This document shows, in pieces, positions 34,614-47,600 of a stretch of DNA of 64,000 nucleotides; position 1 is the stretch's first letter, and each line of letters opens with the position of its first letter. This DNA comes from Pyxicephalus adspersus (lineage: Eukaryota > Chordata > Amphibia > Anura > Pyxicephalidae). Both the position numbers and the translations under genes were made by a program. The stretch lies in contig NC_092859.1 in assembly GCF_032062135.1 (NCBI RefSeq), positions 128,623,250 to 128,687,249 on the forward strand. Reading direction: 5' to 3'. The notes beneath the pieces were generated by a model. That model made no database searches, was not told where the DNA came from, and worked only from the letters and a program-made list of their open reading frames with translations.

Positions 34614-34800
34614 CAGGGGTGCCCAACAAGTGGAACACCATCTACCTGTGGATCGCAAAGGCAATGCGAGTGGATCGCGGAGCCCGGCCCTTGAAAATAA
34701 ACTCTACAGCAGTTATTAGGTCCAAATACCGTTCCACCATGACTGATGATCATTTGGAAGTCTGTTTGAGGCATGGCTACCAGCAACTATTGTCCGGATT
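34614..34800 (+). mobile_element. hAT-like one-ended fragment (CAGGGGTGCCCAAC)
   Basis: Begins CAGGGGTGCCCAACAAGTGG and continues CTGTGGATCGCAAAGG, ATGCGAGTGGATCGCGGAGC, like interspersed hAT-type repeats. The matching inverted right end was not found, so it is truncated or decayed. Confidence 0.5.
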
Positions 34801-35309
34801 ATGCAACTTTGGCTGATTCCATTCAGTTTAAGACGTCATCGGAGTAAGGTAATGGCCAAAAATGTACAGAATTGTATTGTGCCATAATGTTCATGCTGTT
34901 GTGCAAGGTAATATATACTTGAAATATAAAGTATACTCAGTATATATATATATAAATACATATATGTATATAATTGTATTGTTAGTAGATCATTTTGACT
35001 TGGTCATTTTAAAAGTATCTCGCAAACCAAAAAAGTGAGTGCACCACCTGTGCTAAAACCAGATCTGCAGCCCTATTGGGGAATGTTCTCATGATCAATG
35101 CAAGATTTAATCTACATATTATTAGACTTTGACTTGCTGGTTTGCATATACAATATTGGGTAGTTTCCAGAGCACCCATTCAGATCACCACCTAGGATTA
35201 TCTATAAAATGCATATTGTCACTCTTCTACCTGAACTCCTAATTTTATTATGTCACATAGAATGTCTCTCTCCTGTATGTCAGCGTGTTGTAGTTCTCCA
35301 TCCCGTCAC

Positions 35310-35577
35310 TTGGGGGTGCAGTGTGCGGTGTACCCGGGTCAGGTGCTGTCCCAGCCCAGGCGCGCGCCGCTCACTCTACACTCATCCCACAGGGCGCGCG
35401 CACCCTTCTCTGCACCTGGGACAGGTAATGCGCGGGCACGCCTCTCCCCTGCGGGCAATGTGCACGCGCACCGAACACCCCATGGGCAAGCAGTGAAACT
35501 GTGACCGCTCCTTCCCGAGGATTCACGTCAGGGGAGTGCAGAACGGCCACACCGGATCGTCCATCCCTGCGGTCATC
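35310..35577 (+). promoter_or_regulatory. MYO5C: CpG-rich MYO5C promoter / 5' UTR region
   Basis: The only strongly CpG-rich stretch in this part of the window (CAGGCGCGCGCCGC, GGGCGCGCGC, ATGCGCGGGC) ends at the MYO5C start codon. No TATA box is evident, as usual for CpG promoters. E-boxes CAGGTG (35340) and CACCTG (about 35418) lie in an inverted pair with CTGTCCCAG/CTGGGACAG. A CACGTCA half-CRE is at 35524. The transcription start cannot be located from sequence. Confidence 0.65.
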
Positions 35578-35604
35578 ATGGCTCTGGCCGAACTCTACAC
35601 CCAG
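35578..35604 (+). CDS. MYO5C: MYO5C coding exon 1 (MALAELYTQ)
   Basis: Nine codons ending CAG|GTACTG, phase 0, inside the CpG-rich block. A very short first coding exon followed by a long first intron is typical of this gene family. Confidence 0.93.
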
Positions 35605-38600
35605 GTACTGTCTCCTCCCTGACACGCACACAATGCTCTCCTCAGGTAGTGCAGCTTCCATACAATGGGGTTAGGTGTACACATCACATAGTGGCTGTGG
35701 GACATGTTGGAATGTCAGGACAGGTGTCAGCATTGGAGGCAGATTGCTGAATATTCTATTATTGGGATCATCAGGAAATCATGTCACAGATCTGATAATT
35801 CTGGGAAAAAATAATGTGAGAACACTTCCTGTAAGATGTAACAATAGATCCAGCTATACAGGTAGTTCTGTTCTATTGTGTCCATATGGTGTATTCATTG
35901 TACTAATACATGTCTAATGACAGAACCTCTGGGGGTGAGGGATGTGCACCCCATCTTTTAGTTGCTGCATGTGTCCCCTATGGGAAGACTCACCCGCTCT
36001 ACTTGTTCTTGTCACTCTTGTAACCAGTCCTGGGCAAATTCTAAATTTTAAAGAGGAAATGAACCTAAAAATGTAAAAATTGTGAGCAGAAAAGTTCATT
36101 TTTGCCGAGGGGTCAGGTGATGTCTCTTTTGCAATAAAACAAACTTTCTTGCCTGTTTGCAATCTTCTGTATGTTGTACTGCGCATGCACAGCTCAGTGT
36201 ATGATCCTGGCGTAGCTGAAAAATGGATAAACTCCCGTGCGCACGTGTGAGAGAAACGTCATACTGGCCTAGCCAATCAAGATGGCCCAATCTAGAAGAG
36301 GAATGAGTGAAGAAGTCCGCAAAGGAGAAAAGAGAGATGAGCTTAGTTTAAAAAATTTCAAACGGGCAAGGTACGTTTTTATTATTGCAGAAGAGACCGA
36401 GCACATCCCCAAAAATGAATACAATTTTTATTTTATTTTTTTTAAGTTGGAGAGATTTTTTTCCACTTTCTGTAGATTTGGCAAAGACAATAGAGATAAT
36501 TCCCCCCAATGGGAATATATGTATACATATATGGGACATAAATCACCCTCTATAAGATGTCAGGGATGCAGCAGTGTCATTCCTGTGCGCATGCGTAGGT
36601 GTTACATTAGAGGCGACCGCCCTATGGCAGAAGAGGAGCGAAGTGATGGAGACCATATTGGTGCTAGATGATGTGTTGCTGGGTGGTGATGGGGTTTATT
36701 CACATCACTGACTGATTAGTCTGTGCATACCTGTACATTATAGAACAGGAACAATTACAAAAATATTTTCCATATTTTAAATATATCTTTATTGGCAGAA
36801 TAAAAAAACCATATAGCATCATACAAATTTACACATCCAAAGTACAGTACAAAACATAGTGTCATAATTACAGAAACATAGCGGAATTAGATGGGAGAAA
36901 TAACAAATAAAAATATGCACTGATAAAACAATAACCTCTTCTGCCACTCCTCCATTTTCCGTGTGATGAAAATAAACATTTTAATAACAACAAAACTTAA
37001 TGAAAGGGTAAAACATAAAACAGATTCCCTTCTTTTATAAGGCGCTGCATATGGAAGAAGTGGCTAATACTCCTGATACTGCTAAGTCTCACATGCCTCT
37101 CTTTTTTTTAGATTTGGATAGAGTGGAGAAGGTTTATATTCTCTATCTATTTATTGCCATCTGTGTCCCCAATGGGAAGTTTCACCCTTTGTTATTAAGA
37201 AACTGGAGGCGAAATCCAAAATGTTACAGTCATCCCCAAAGGGAAATGGATTGTTGGAGATTTCCTGTAACATCCTGCTGTATGAATAGGACTTTAGGTA
37301 ATGAGAAATTTCCTTAGTGGTACACAACAAAAAATAAACTGATTATTATAGGTAATTATAGGTAGAGTCCTTACCATGAAGCAAAACATTTTACCTTCTA
37401 GTATACAATAATAACCGAAATGCCTGCCCCAGATTGCAGGAACAGAATCAGCCAGCCATGTTCAGCAACCCTGCACAACTCCTCAGTGACACATTCAGGG
37501 ACCCCAAAGGACAAATACCTCAATGACAAACATTCAGGGACCCCAAACAACAAATACCTCAATGACAAACACCTCCGGGACCCCAAAGGACAATACCTCA
37601 ATGACAAACACCTCGGGGACCCCAAAGGACAAATACCTTAATGACAAACATTCAGGGACCCCAAACAACAAATACCTCAATGACAAATACCTCGGGGACA
37701 GACCCCACAGTGACGTACCTTCTCAGGTACAGACCTTTCAGAGAGTGACATTCCCCTCATTGAGTTACCACCCTTTCAGGAACAGACCCCTTTATTAGCA
37801 GGCTCCTCAGTAATGGGCTGCTTAGGGACAGACCCCTTTATGGTCAAACACTTCAGGGGCTGACACCTATGTGGACAGCTTAGGGACAGACCGCTCAGTG
37901 ACATACCCCATCAGAGACAGCCCACTCTGAGTGACAGACCCCACAGTAACTTACCTTCTCAGGCACAGGCCTTTTAGTGAGTGACATACATTTAACTGAG
38001 AACCCCCCCCTCTTCAGGGACACACCTCTTCAAGTAACAGGTTGCTTGGTGCCCGTTCCCAGGGACAGACACTTCCATAAGTCAGGGACAGACCCCCCTT
38101 AGGGAAAACCCCACACCAGACCTCCAGTGACAGACCCCTGTAAGGCCGCACTACTGCATCCTCTCTCCTGTACCTGTCCCCATTCTACCTATGTCCAAAT
38201 ACTGAGGGAGAAAAAGTGTCTTGCTAGGTAATGAAGGCCTCAGCTTTGTGCCAGTAACCAGGATATAAAGTGGCCATGCTCTTGTAGACTGGTGGTTGTT
38301 ACAACAAACAGACAATGTAAGTGCAAGCACTACTTACCTTGGTTGCCGGCTGGAAGAAGAAGTTTGCATTACCTACCAGATTGCTGGAGGTTACCACAAT
38401 CTCTCTATATACCCCAGGGCTGTTACTATCAGTGTGACAGCTCAGTCCTGTGCAGCACAGTATGTGTCTACTACATTGCCTTAGCTTCTCCTTCTGTAGC
38501 ACAGCACCCAGCCCTGACATGAAGCTGTCCAAGGTACAACCAAGCCAAGAAGAGCAGGGTTTGGGGGACACCGAGCTGCAAAGTTTTCAGCCAGCAGTGG

Positions 38601-41600
38601 TGGAAGAATGTAGGGAGATGTAAAGGGAAGCAGGGGTGCAATTTACCCCAAAATGCTTGAGGCAAAGGTTGTTAGCATCTAAGTTACCGAGCAGTAAAAA
38701 ATCATTGCTTGCAGCATATCCTCTGTGGTGGAAGCTCAGTAAAAGCCAGAGTTTTGGTGTTCCAGCATTAAGAACAGACAACAAACAGGAACTGGACCAG
38801 AATATTTTAGTGAAGGGTTATTACTTTTATTCCATTCCTTTTATCTGCTGTCTGTTCTGTGAATGCTGAATAACTCCTGGACAAACAATGAATAAACCCT
38901 GGAATAATGTCAATATGCTGCAGGTTGTTAAAGCTCCAGCCAGTGTGGCAGCTGAAAGGGGGGGAAAGTTTTCCAATGTGTTCCTATGACAACTTACCAT
39001 TTCCTGTTAAGTCTACAGATCAGGAAATGAACGGAAATTTCCCTAATGAAAAACCAAACTGTAACTATTTCACCTCCCTCATTCTGTTCAGAAAGAGAAA
39101 TAAATTATTTAGGCTGTAGATATATTTGACTCACACACAATGGTGATTCCGTAACTAGCAATTATTAGCAATGAAGCTACACATGGCTTGGAATGTGTGC
39201 AGCACAGACCATTCTTGGACCCTTTTTATTAGTAATAAGCCCTTTGTATATGAAACCTATGCCCCGCTCATCTATCCGATGGTCATTTCGAGTGACAGAT
39301 AAATGAGTGAACATTCTACATACAGCGCTGTTCAGTTCCATGTAGACGGGAGGGGGAGGATGAGCGAGAAGCACCTGTGAACAGTGGTCAATCCTTATCA
39401 ATTGTTCATCAATCCACCATGGTAAAATGATGATTGATGTCAGGGGACTGCTGACAAGCATGACCATTTTTCTCAAGCAAGAATCATCTGATGTATATAC
39501 ATAATTCTAGACCATTTTTGGAAAAGGCACAACTGGGAATCACTATTTGCCAAAACATAACGGTGTTCAGTACATTTCACTTTAAAGTTTCCTTTGATAT
39601 ATAACTCAGTAAAACAATACAAGTTCCCTGGTGGACAACAAATTAAACTGGCATGGCCAATGTTCAGAGCCTGTATTCTTGTATCATAGAGAACCCTATG
39701 AATATGTCAAGTTGTCTGCTCATACATGTTTTCTCTGTGATTGTTCTAGCAAGAAAGCATGATAATAAATAATACATGGCATCAACAAAGCTTTTGAATA
39801 CCTTATTACTAGTAGAAGTTTACTAATAACTAGGAGAGGGGGCTAAAGGAAAGGTGATCTGTGTCACCCGAGGGCATTCACAATCTCTAGAAACAGGTGA
39901 TCTGTAAAGCCTGCATTTGTTCTGCTACACCCTTCGTATTGCTTTTTATTACAGTAGGAACCAAGCTGGTAATTTTGGTCTGACAATAGGCTAAGGTAGA
40001 AGATATTACATGGAATTTTTCAGGATTTAGCCTATGTTTTAGTTCTGGGTTGATACAGAACTCCTGCTTACCTGCTTCGATCGCCCGATTGGATTATTAA
40101 TCTAATTCACACTATTTAATTTCAGCAGCAGGAGAAAGAATTTAAAAAAAAAGGTCAGAAAAGGGTTCCCCTTACATGTAAAAAAAAAAAAAAATCAGTG
40201 AGGGGAGTAGGCTAACAAAATGATGTCAACTGGACAGAAAGGGGCAGACAATACTAAACAGAAATTTCAAACATTCTAACCCTTCATACTCAAAGATTTC
40301 CCATCATTTCCTGACCTGACAGGCAGTAAGGAGAAATCTCCTAAACAGGGACAAGTCAAGAGTTAGGCTAATAGCACTGATAGGTATAAGATGACAGTTC
40401 CCTACTCTGGCTGTATTTGGTGTCTTCCCAAACCAAGTCCAACCCTGCAGTTTTTTGTATCCATATCTACACATTGCTGAGATACTTTATGACCACCTAT
40501 GTTTATATAGGAGTACATACATAGAATGCGTTAGTAATGGGAATCAGGGACAACTCTGTAGAAATTTTTATGAAGAGTATTTGATTTTTTTTGATTTATT
40601 GGTCCATTAAATGCATACCAGAGATCTGATGGTGACATGGCTGGTTATTAATATTAAGTCTGATGCATTACTGGCTTTCCAGGTCAAAGTTTTTGCTGGC
40701 TGGGAGGATACACAGGTTAGTGTGCATGGCAGAAGTACCTTGGCCCCAGTCTAATCAGTGGTCCCCTAATACTGTACCAATAAGAGACCCCTCACACCTT
40801 TGCAGACTCAGTAATGCACATCATAATGCTTTAAATATGTACATTGTTATTCATTCTGAATGGTTCCCTGATTCACATATAACGTATTGCTGTGGTGCAT
40901 TCACATTCACATATACTGTGTTGTGGGGCATTGCTGAAATAAGTGGATTTTTCATGGATTGGGATATGGTAAGAGCTAATTTAAAGTCAATGAACTTAAA
41001 GCAACCACCCATAACACATAAAAACATAGGTGTAAGTAGTAGTAACTAAAGCAACTCTAAAAGTAACTTTGATCATAAATTAGAGAAAGAGATTACTATC
41101 TAAAGTACCGCAGCATGAACTTTTCTTGTTTTTTTTTTTTTTTTGCGTGCATTTATCTATCTTGGTATGTAAGCAAAAATATGAAGAGTTTGCTGTACAC
41201 AAAACAAAATACAGCAATTTATATAAACTGATGACCATATAAGAAGAAACAAAATGATCCACCAAACAATAGACCAGTAATCAGAGGTTAAACAATAAGT
41301 GAAAGGCCATATCCTATCTAATCAGAGAAGAGGATGTTATGCTGAAGCTATAAAATAGCTGGAAGGATTATAATATTTAGTTTGCTAATAAACCAATAAG
41401 ACCTGGCTGGTGTTTACATGTCTGCTTTATATAGTGTGTCATGCAGCATATGCCAGGCTTAGACCCGGACGTACGTCTAAGAGGCAGGTGCTGCGTTAGC
41501 ACATCTAATGCTACATACAGAGCTTCTGCAGGAGAGCGATCAGGTAACCGCAATTTAAATCTAGACTATTATAGGTCACATTTACCTTATTGTCTCCGAC

Positions 41601-44600
41601 TGAGCTGAACAACTACCAGGAACCAAGTAACCTATCATATACTGTAAGAATTAACAGATAGCGAAAAACTTTTTAGATTCTTTTCTGTTGTTTTCTTTGG
41701 GGCATCTGTTCTGTGAATCACTTAACTTTCTTGTTTGGTCCTACAATGGGCTGACTGACTTGTAAAATCTGTGCTGATTCGTCCCTTCCAGACTTGTAGT
41801 TGTTTGCCCTCCTATTCTTCTATTTTAGTATAGTAAATATAATAATAACTAATTATTAATGCAGTGAGTGAATAGTAATTATGTTTAGCTAACTAGAAGT
41901 TATCTAAAATCATTTTATGATCAGGTGTAAATGTTTTAAAAGCAGAGAAGCATAGATGTTCACAGAAAAATTTCCATTGGAGGGGACAACAAGCTCTGTG
42001 AACTAAAGAGGCATGGCAGTGAGTGAATCAAAGTTCCTTGGGGGAGAACTGTGAGACCAGAGCTTTCTGGTAGCAGGAAGGGGCTATGCAATGACATCAT
42101 GATTACTGGCTGCCTTTATTGGTGTTGTATAGGACAACCATGCCAGTAATCAATACTTGTCCCTTGTCAGCACCACCAACAGAGGCACATGGACTAGCTG
42201 CTAGGGGAGCTAGCCTACAACTTAAACTAAACCCCCAAATTCTCAAAAAGAAAGGTGCTACTGGCAACAGTACTTATCATGTCTACAGATTGCATTCTTT
42301 TCCAGCCAGCCATTCATTAACAAATGTACAGTCTCCATCTTCCTGTGTATTGGGACTCCAGTGCCCTACAGGGTCCTATCGAGCCACACTCACCATTGCA
42401 CTTCTGGCCAGCATTATCGGAAAACCTCTTAGGAATAGGATACAGGACTTCCCAATTAGAAGTTTGTGGAAGTATTTTAGATTAGTTTGGAGCCAAAAAC
42501 TCTTAAGAGTACAAATTACATGTGTTTGTACTCATATGTTCACAAAATACTTATTTGATTAATTGTGTGCTTTTGTAGATTCAAATAAACTAAAAAAAAT
42601 GTAAAAAAAAAGAGTTTAATCTTTCATTTTTTTCCCACATCTGGCCTGGTGCATATCTGTTAATAGCTACAATCAGTAGTGTGATCCACAGAAAATAGGA
42701 AGCTACAGGCTTGTAACATTCTAAAAATTTGACCTTTTTGAAAATATTATTTTCCCTGTGTGGCTAATATCCATAAATTGGTACTCTCCAACTCTGGGCC
42801 TGGAACTCTGGTTTTCAGCTTATTTTCTGGCCCTCCATCAACCCTAATTTTCAGTTTCCTCAATGTAATGGGGAAGGGGGGTTTCAGCAACTATTTCTTA
42901 CTTTTTTCTATTTTTCCTTGCTCTCTGCAGCTGCTCGGCTTAACAACATATACAAAAAAGGGTGGGTGGTATGGGTCAGGAAGAAAGAGCCAGCCCTTTT
43001 TGCAACTGGTAAAAGAAACTGAGATGGATGGTTATGACTGTCATGTGCTGCAGTACCCTACTACTGTATTACATTGTGTGGTTTGCCAAGTTTCTATGGT
43101 GCCACGGTAAATGGGGTTTGCTTACTCTTTACTGTACTACAAAGTGTTATTTGACATATTAGATGTTACAAAGTTGTCATATTAGTCAATGACATTTTGT
43201 TATTTACCATTTTCTTTACTATGTAACATTTTATGATAATTGAATAATGACTTTTATAATAACCAAACCTAACAACAGATATATGTCATTGGTGTTATCT
43301 GCAATTGTTGGTATATTTCTGTTGTTGGTAATATCTATATGTCATTCTTAATGGATGCATCCACTTGGTGACATCCTCTAACTTTTTCCAGATTTGCTGA
43401 TAAATTCCTTCAACATTTGTCAAAACTTCACTATCCATTGCAGTAGCTAAATTACCTTGAGTCTAATGACTACTCTACAAATCATTACTTACATTACTAG
43501 CAAAAATATTGAAAATGGTGCACATAAAAATGTCACATAAAAAGTTACCTGGGAAAGGTAAAACTACAAAATAACTTAAATTTGTACTCACTAACATAGC
43601 TATAACATTTCTTGGTTTGTATAATTTCCTTTTACTTGAATTGCTTCTTATCAATGTTTATGCCCTTGTGCAGGATTTTACAGTTTAAACATAAACCGAT
43701 GAGCTAATGCTAGGGACTTCCTGGTAATAGTGTCACTTTTTATATTTTGTAAGCATAATGTGGAAATTACCTGCAAGTTAACTTTCAGACGTCATTAGTA
43801 TAGAGCGTTAGAGCAGGTTCTAAATATTTTTTACTTGGAAACCAGAAATATTAGTAAATTTTAAATTAATTTACTTTACCATCCTGATATTTCTGTGTTG
43901 ATTTGTGTCCACTAATTTCTCCTCTGCTACAGCATATGAGGCCCTCTGACAAAACTTTAATGGGACCACCCCTTCTTACACCCTCCAGTGACAGCTGAGG
44001 CCTGGGGGCCCATGCACCAGAGTTCATTTAACAAATGCAGCCACCATTACCCCGCCCCACAGTGTGGCCGCCATGACATCTTATTCCCTTCTTCATCTAC
44101 ATATCAAGTGCATCCACTTTGAGCTTCATTCTCCCCCATTTAGGATAACACAATGGGTATATAGGTTACAGGTTACCACCTACAGTGTTAGGTCTTCCTC
44201 TACCAAGCACCAGCCTGCTGTCACTCACCTTCTTGTATGTCATATGATGTTAAGTTACACACATGAAGTCTCCGGAGTTGAACTAAGGTGAGTGACAGCG
44301 GGTGGCTGCATGGAAGAACTCTGCTACTTTGCATGGTTGGAGAGGGAGAGAGAGCCAGAAGGCGACTTTTGTCAGTTTGTGGGTTGGTTGGAGCACAAAG
44401 CCCCCCAGATGCTATGTCTTTGGACATCTGGACTATAAAGCTTGTGCAGACTGATGATATAGTGACTGTGGCATTACATCAACCAATCTTGGTAGGTCTA
44501 TGTACATACATTCAATATTTATTGTTGAAAAAGATCTTTTACAATCCTTTCCAACAACAAGAGGATGAATGAGCGCCATTCAGCTCTATGCGAGGGGGGC

Positions 44601-47600
44601 ACTCTGCTGTGCTCTCTCCCCTTCACTTTACGTATTATGATCACTTGACATTCATGGATCCCCCAGGACAGATCCATGAATGACGTCGGACGAGCGCTAT
44701 ACATATACCAGATTCCCATCTGATACTAGCCCTGGGACAATTATCAGACAAGAATCATCTGACGCGTATGTAGCCTAAGTACTGAGCTGGTGGAGAGGCG
44801 GGTGGGTTAGTTTAGGTTATTTTTTTGGGGGGGATATCTGTTACCTCATTTAAAATATACTTATGCTTTAAAGCTTCTCACAGGACAATAGCAGTCTTAA
44901 AGGGCATACACTTTCATCAGTTAAGCTGGGTGATCCAGCAATCCTGGAATGTATCTGGTCCAGGATTGAAAACATTTACTAACAAATAGCAAATGATTTT
45001 AGGAAATCCACTCCAGGTTTGCTGGATGACAGAGACTGTCATTTAATTGTTACCTTCAGCATTCCACACTTTCAGGAGTATCGGATGCCTGTTTCATTCT
45101 CTGGCCATCACATTCCTTTTGTCGCAGCAATGACATACTGGTTTGGGGAAGGAACGACACCACATAATAGGGGGACACAGAAATCGACCCTCCTGAAATT
45201 GTAGAATCCTGAAGTGTATCAGGTACAAGTGTACCTGGTTTGTTCAGGCATGGAATGGGGAAAGAATCTACTTTCTTGATTGAGGTGTTTGGTTAATAAG
45301 GAAGACAAGTCTGTTGTTTTTTGTGACCATGTGACCATTTTTAGGGACTCTTAGCATGGTAATTCTGCCATGGTTCCTTGTAAAGTTTTTGTCCATCCAA
45401 GGGCTTTTCTTTCGCTGTAACACAATGGGCCTGATTTATTAAAGCTCTCCAAGACTGATGAAGGTAGAATATCATTGGTGGTCAAGCAAACCAGGAATGG
45501 ATTGAAAACATTTGCCATTGCTATTAGCAAATTATTTCCTAAAAGACAATCAATTCCATGTTTATTGGATCACCCAGGTTCTCCCATGATCTTTTCCAGT
45601 CTTGGAGAGCTTTATTAAATCAGGCCCAGTGTCCCTTGCTCCCTTTTTTTGCACTGACTTTATTGCAGTCATTCAATTATATTATTTACATTTTGTTGAA
45701 TAAACACATTTTTTATTAGCTAATGCTAAGTTATTATCAACAATTACTGCATTCCAAGAAAATTCTATTCCGTACATTGTTAAATGTTGTAGTACCTGTT
45801 TTTTGCATTTGTTCTGCATTTAGTGAAATTCTTTTTTTTCTTCTTTTAATTTTATGAACATCTAATTTAGGACACACAATGTTTGGTAATTTCGGAACTT
45901 CCAGTAAAAAGTGTGATTCCTCCTAAGCATTGCCTAATATGTCTCATACATGTTTTCACTTGAAGTGTTTCCCCTTTTGACCTTCTGAGTTTATTTTAAG
46001 TTTAGTTTTATCTTTTTGATAATTTTTACTTAAAATTTTAGTTTCCTGCGTAACATTGCTTTTAAACTCCTATAAAAGTACCTTTAAACCTTCCTAATGG
46101 CTTTGATCCTGCACTTTGTAAATAATTTTCTTAGTCCCTGTAGTGTCACCACAGGGGCTACAAATATGTATCATCAGGATCTAGGAGGAGAAGGAGCCCA
46201 AATTATCTGCCATTCTCTGTGACCAGTGGCCATCAGATACAGAGGGCTTGTCATTGCAGGCAAAACAGGGACTGGGACTACTCTCTGTACTGTGCTCCCA
46301 GCTTAGCTCAGTCATCCTGCTTTTATCTAGTGCTATACAGGGTACTCGTACTCTGCAGGCATGCTGTACATTATATTGTTTAGGAAACCATTTAACTTCA
46401 ATTTACTGAAATCAGAACAACCCTCTATACGGTATTAACTCTAAACTCTGAGCAGACCTACAACTTACATTCCTCTCCCTATGCTAAACACATCTCCTAC
46501 ACAGGTTTTCACTAACATATGTTATCAGTTCTTCTCTGCCACTGTTGACAGCACAGTAAAATGCAAACCTCAGCTTCTTTTATTGTATCTGTGCTTGTGC
46601 AGGCACATCATTAGCCCAGGAGGTACAATATTATGATATATGAACTGCTTTGTGACTCTACTGAGTGTAAGTTTAGCAGATAACTGTGTGAAATAAACAT
46701 CATGACAGCAGAATAGTAAACCTTTGCAAGAACAGGGGATTAGTCGGCTAATAGCACTTCCTCTCACACACTGTATCAGAACATAGGCATTGCTGGCCGG
46801 TCTGCGTTTTTATACAGACTGGCCTAGGAAACATCTACACATGCAGCTGAAACTAAATTACTAACAAGGTAGAAAGCAAATAGGCACGGTCAGCACAAAT
46901 GGCGAAGTAGGCTTGATGATTCTTGTAATCCATCAGACAGTAAATGTGATGTGCTCAAGATATCTGCTGCAGCTTCTAATGCTTGATGTGTATAAAGAAT
47001 ATAAAAGAAGTTCAGTCTAACTGCTTTCATCACAGGAGAGGACTCTCTTTCTACATGTGAACAGTAAAAAAAGATAAGGTTGGAATTAAGCTTTATGTAT
47101 ATAGATAGCTTTGTGTGTGTTTATCTCATGTTTACTAATGTATTTTTATTTCTCTTTTATCACATATTGACATATTATGCAAAACTCTACTCTCTTGGTT
47201 AGTCCGCCAAAACTAGGATTCACGCCAAATCAGGGCTGTCCTGTGCAGCCAGCCGGCTCCTTTATAAACTGGTCATGTTAGCACATTACAATATGCACTC
47301 TTTTCATAACATTGTGCATCTTTTTATATAATGTGCATTTCAATAGAGGTAAACACGAAAATACAGATTATTTATTAATCATTTTGTAGCCTGTTTATTT
47401 CACTTTTCCTGTTTGCTGTTGGGTGGAAAAGCTTTCCTATTGCTGACCTTACATAGACAGTAGCCACTGCGCTACTGAGAGAGAGAAGTAAATGGATTCT
47501 GACAGCATTATTACTGCTTCTGTTTTTGAAGTGAAGATAAGCCTCATTTGGTCGGTTAGTTGCTTGTTTGGGAAGGATATACCACTGACATTAGTCCTCA

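Noticed and set aside
36282..36671. 129-codon ORF starting [17 protein letters not shown]
   Set aside because: The start looks protein-like, but the frame runs through low-complexity AT-rich DNA and CpG repeat-like pieces; more likely repeat-derived.
37420..37798. Repetitive 73- and 91-codon ORFs that look like a repeat protein
   Set aside because: They are translations of a 39-bp minisatellite whose period is a multiple of three; no splice or start evidence.
42119..42562. 147-codon plus-strand ORF in MYO5C intron 1
   Set aside because: No recognisable motif, composition typical of translated non-coding DNA, no splice or promoter context.
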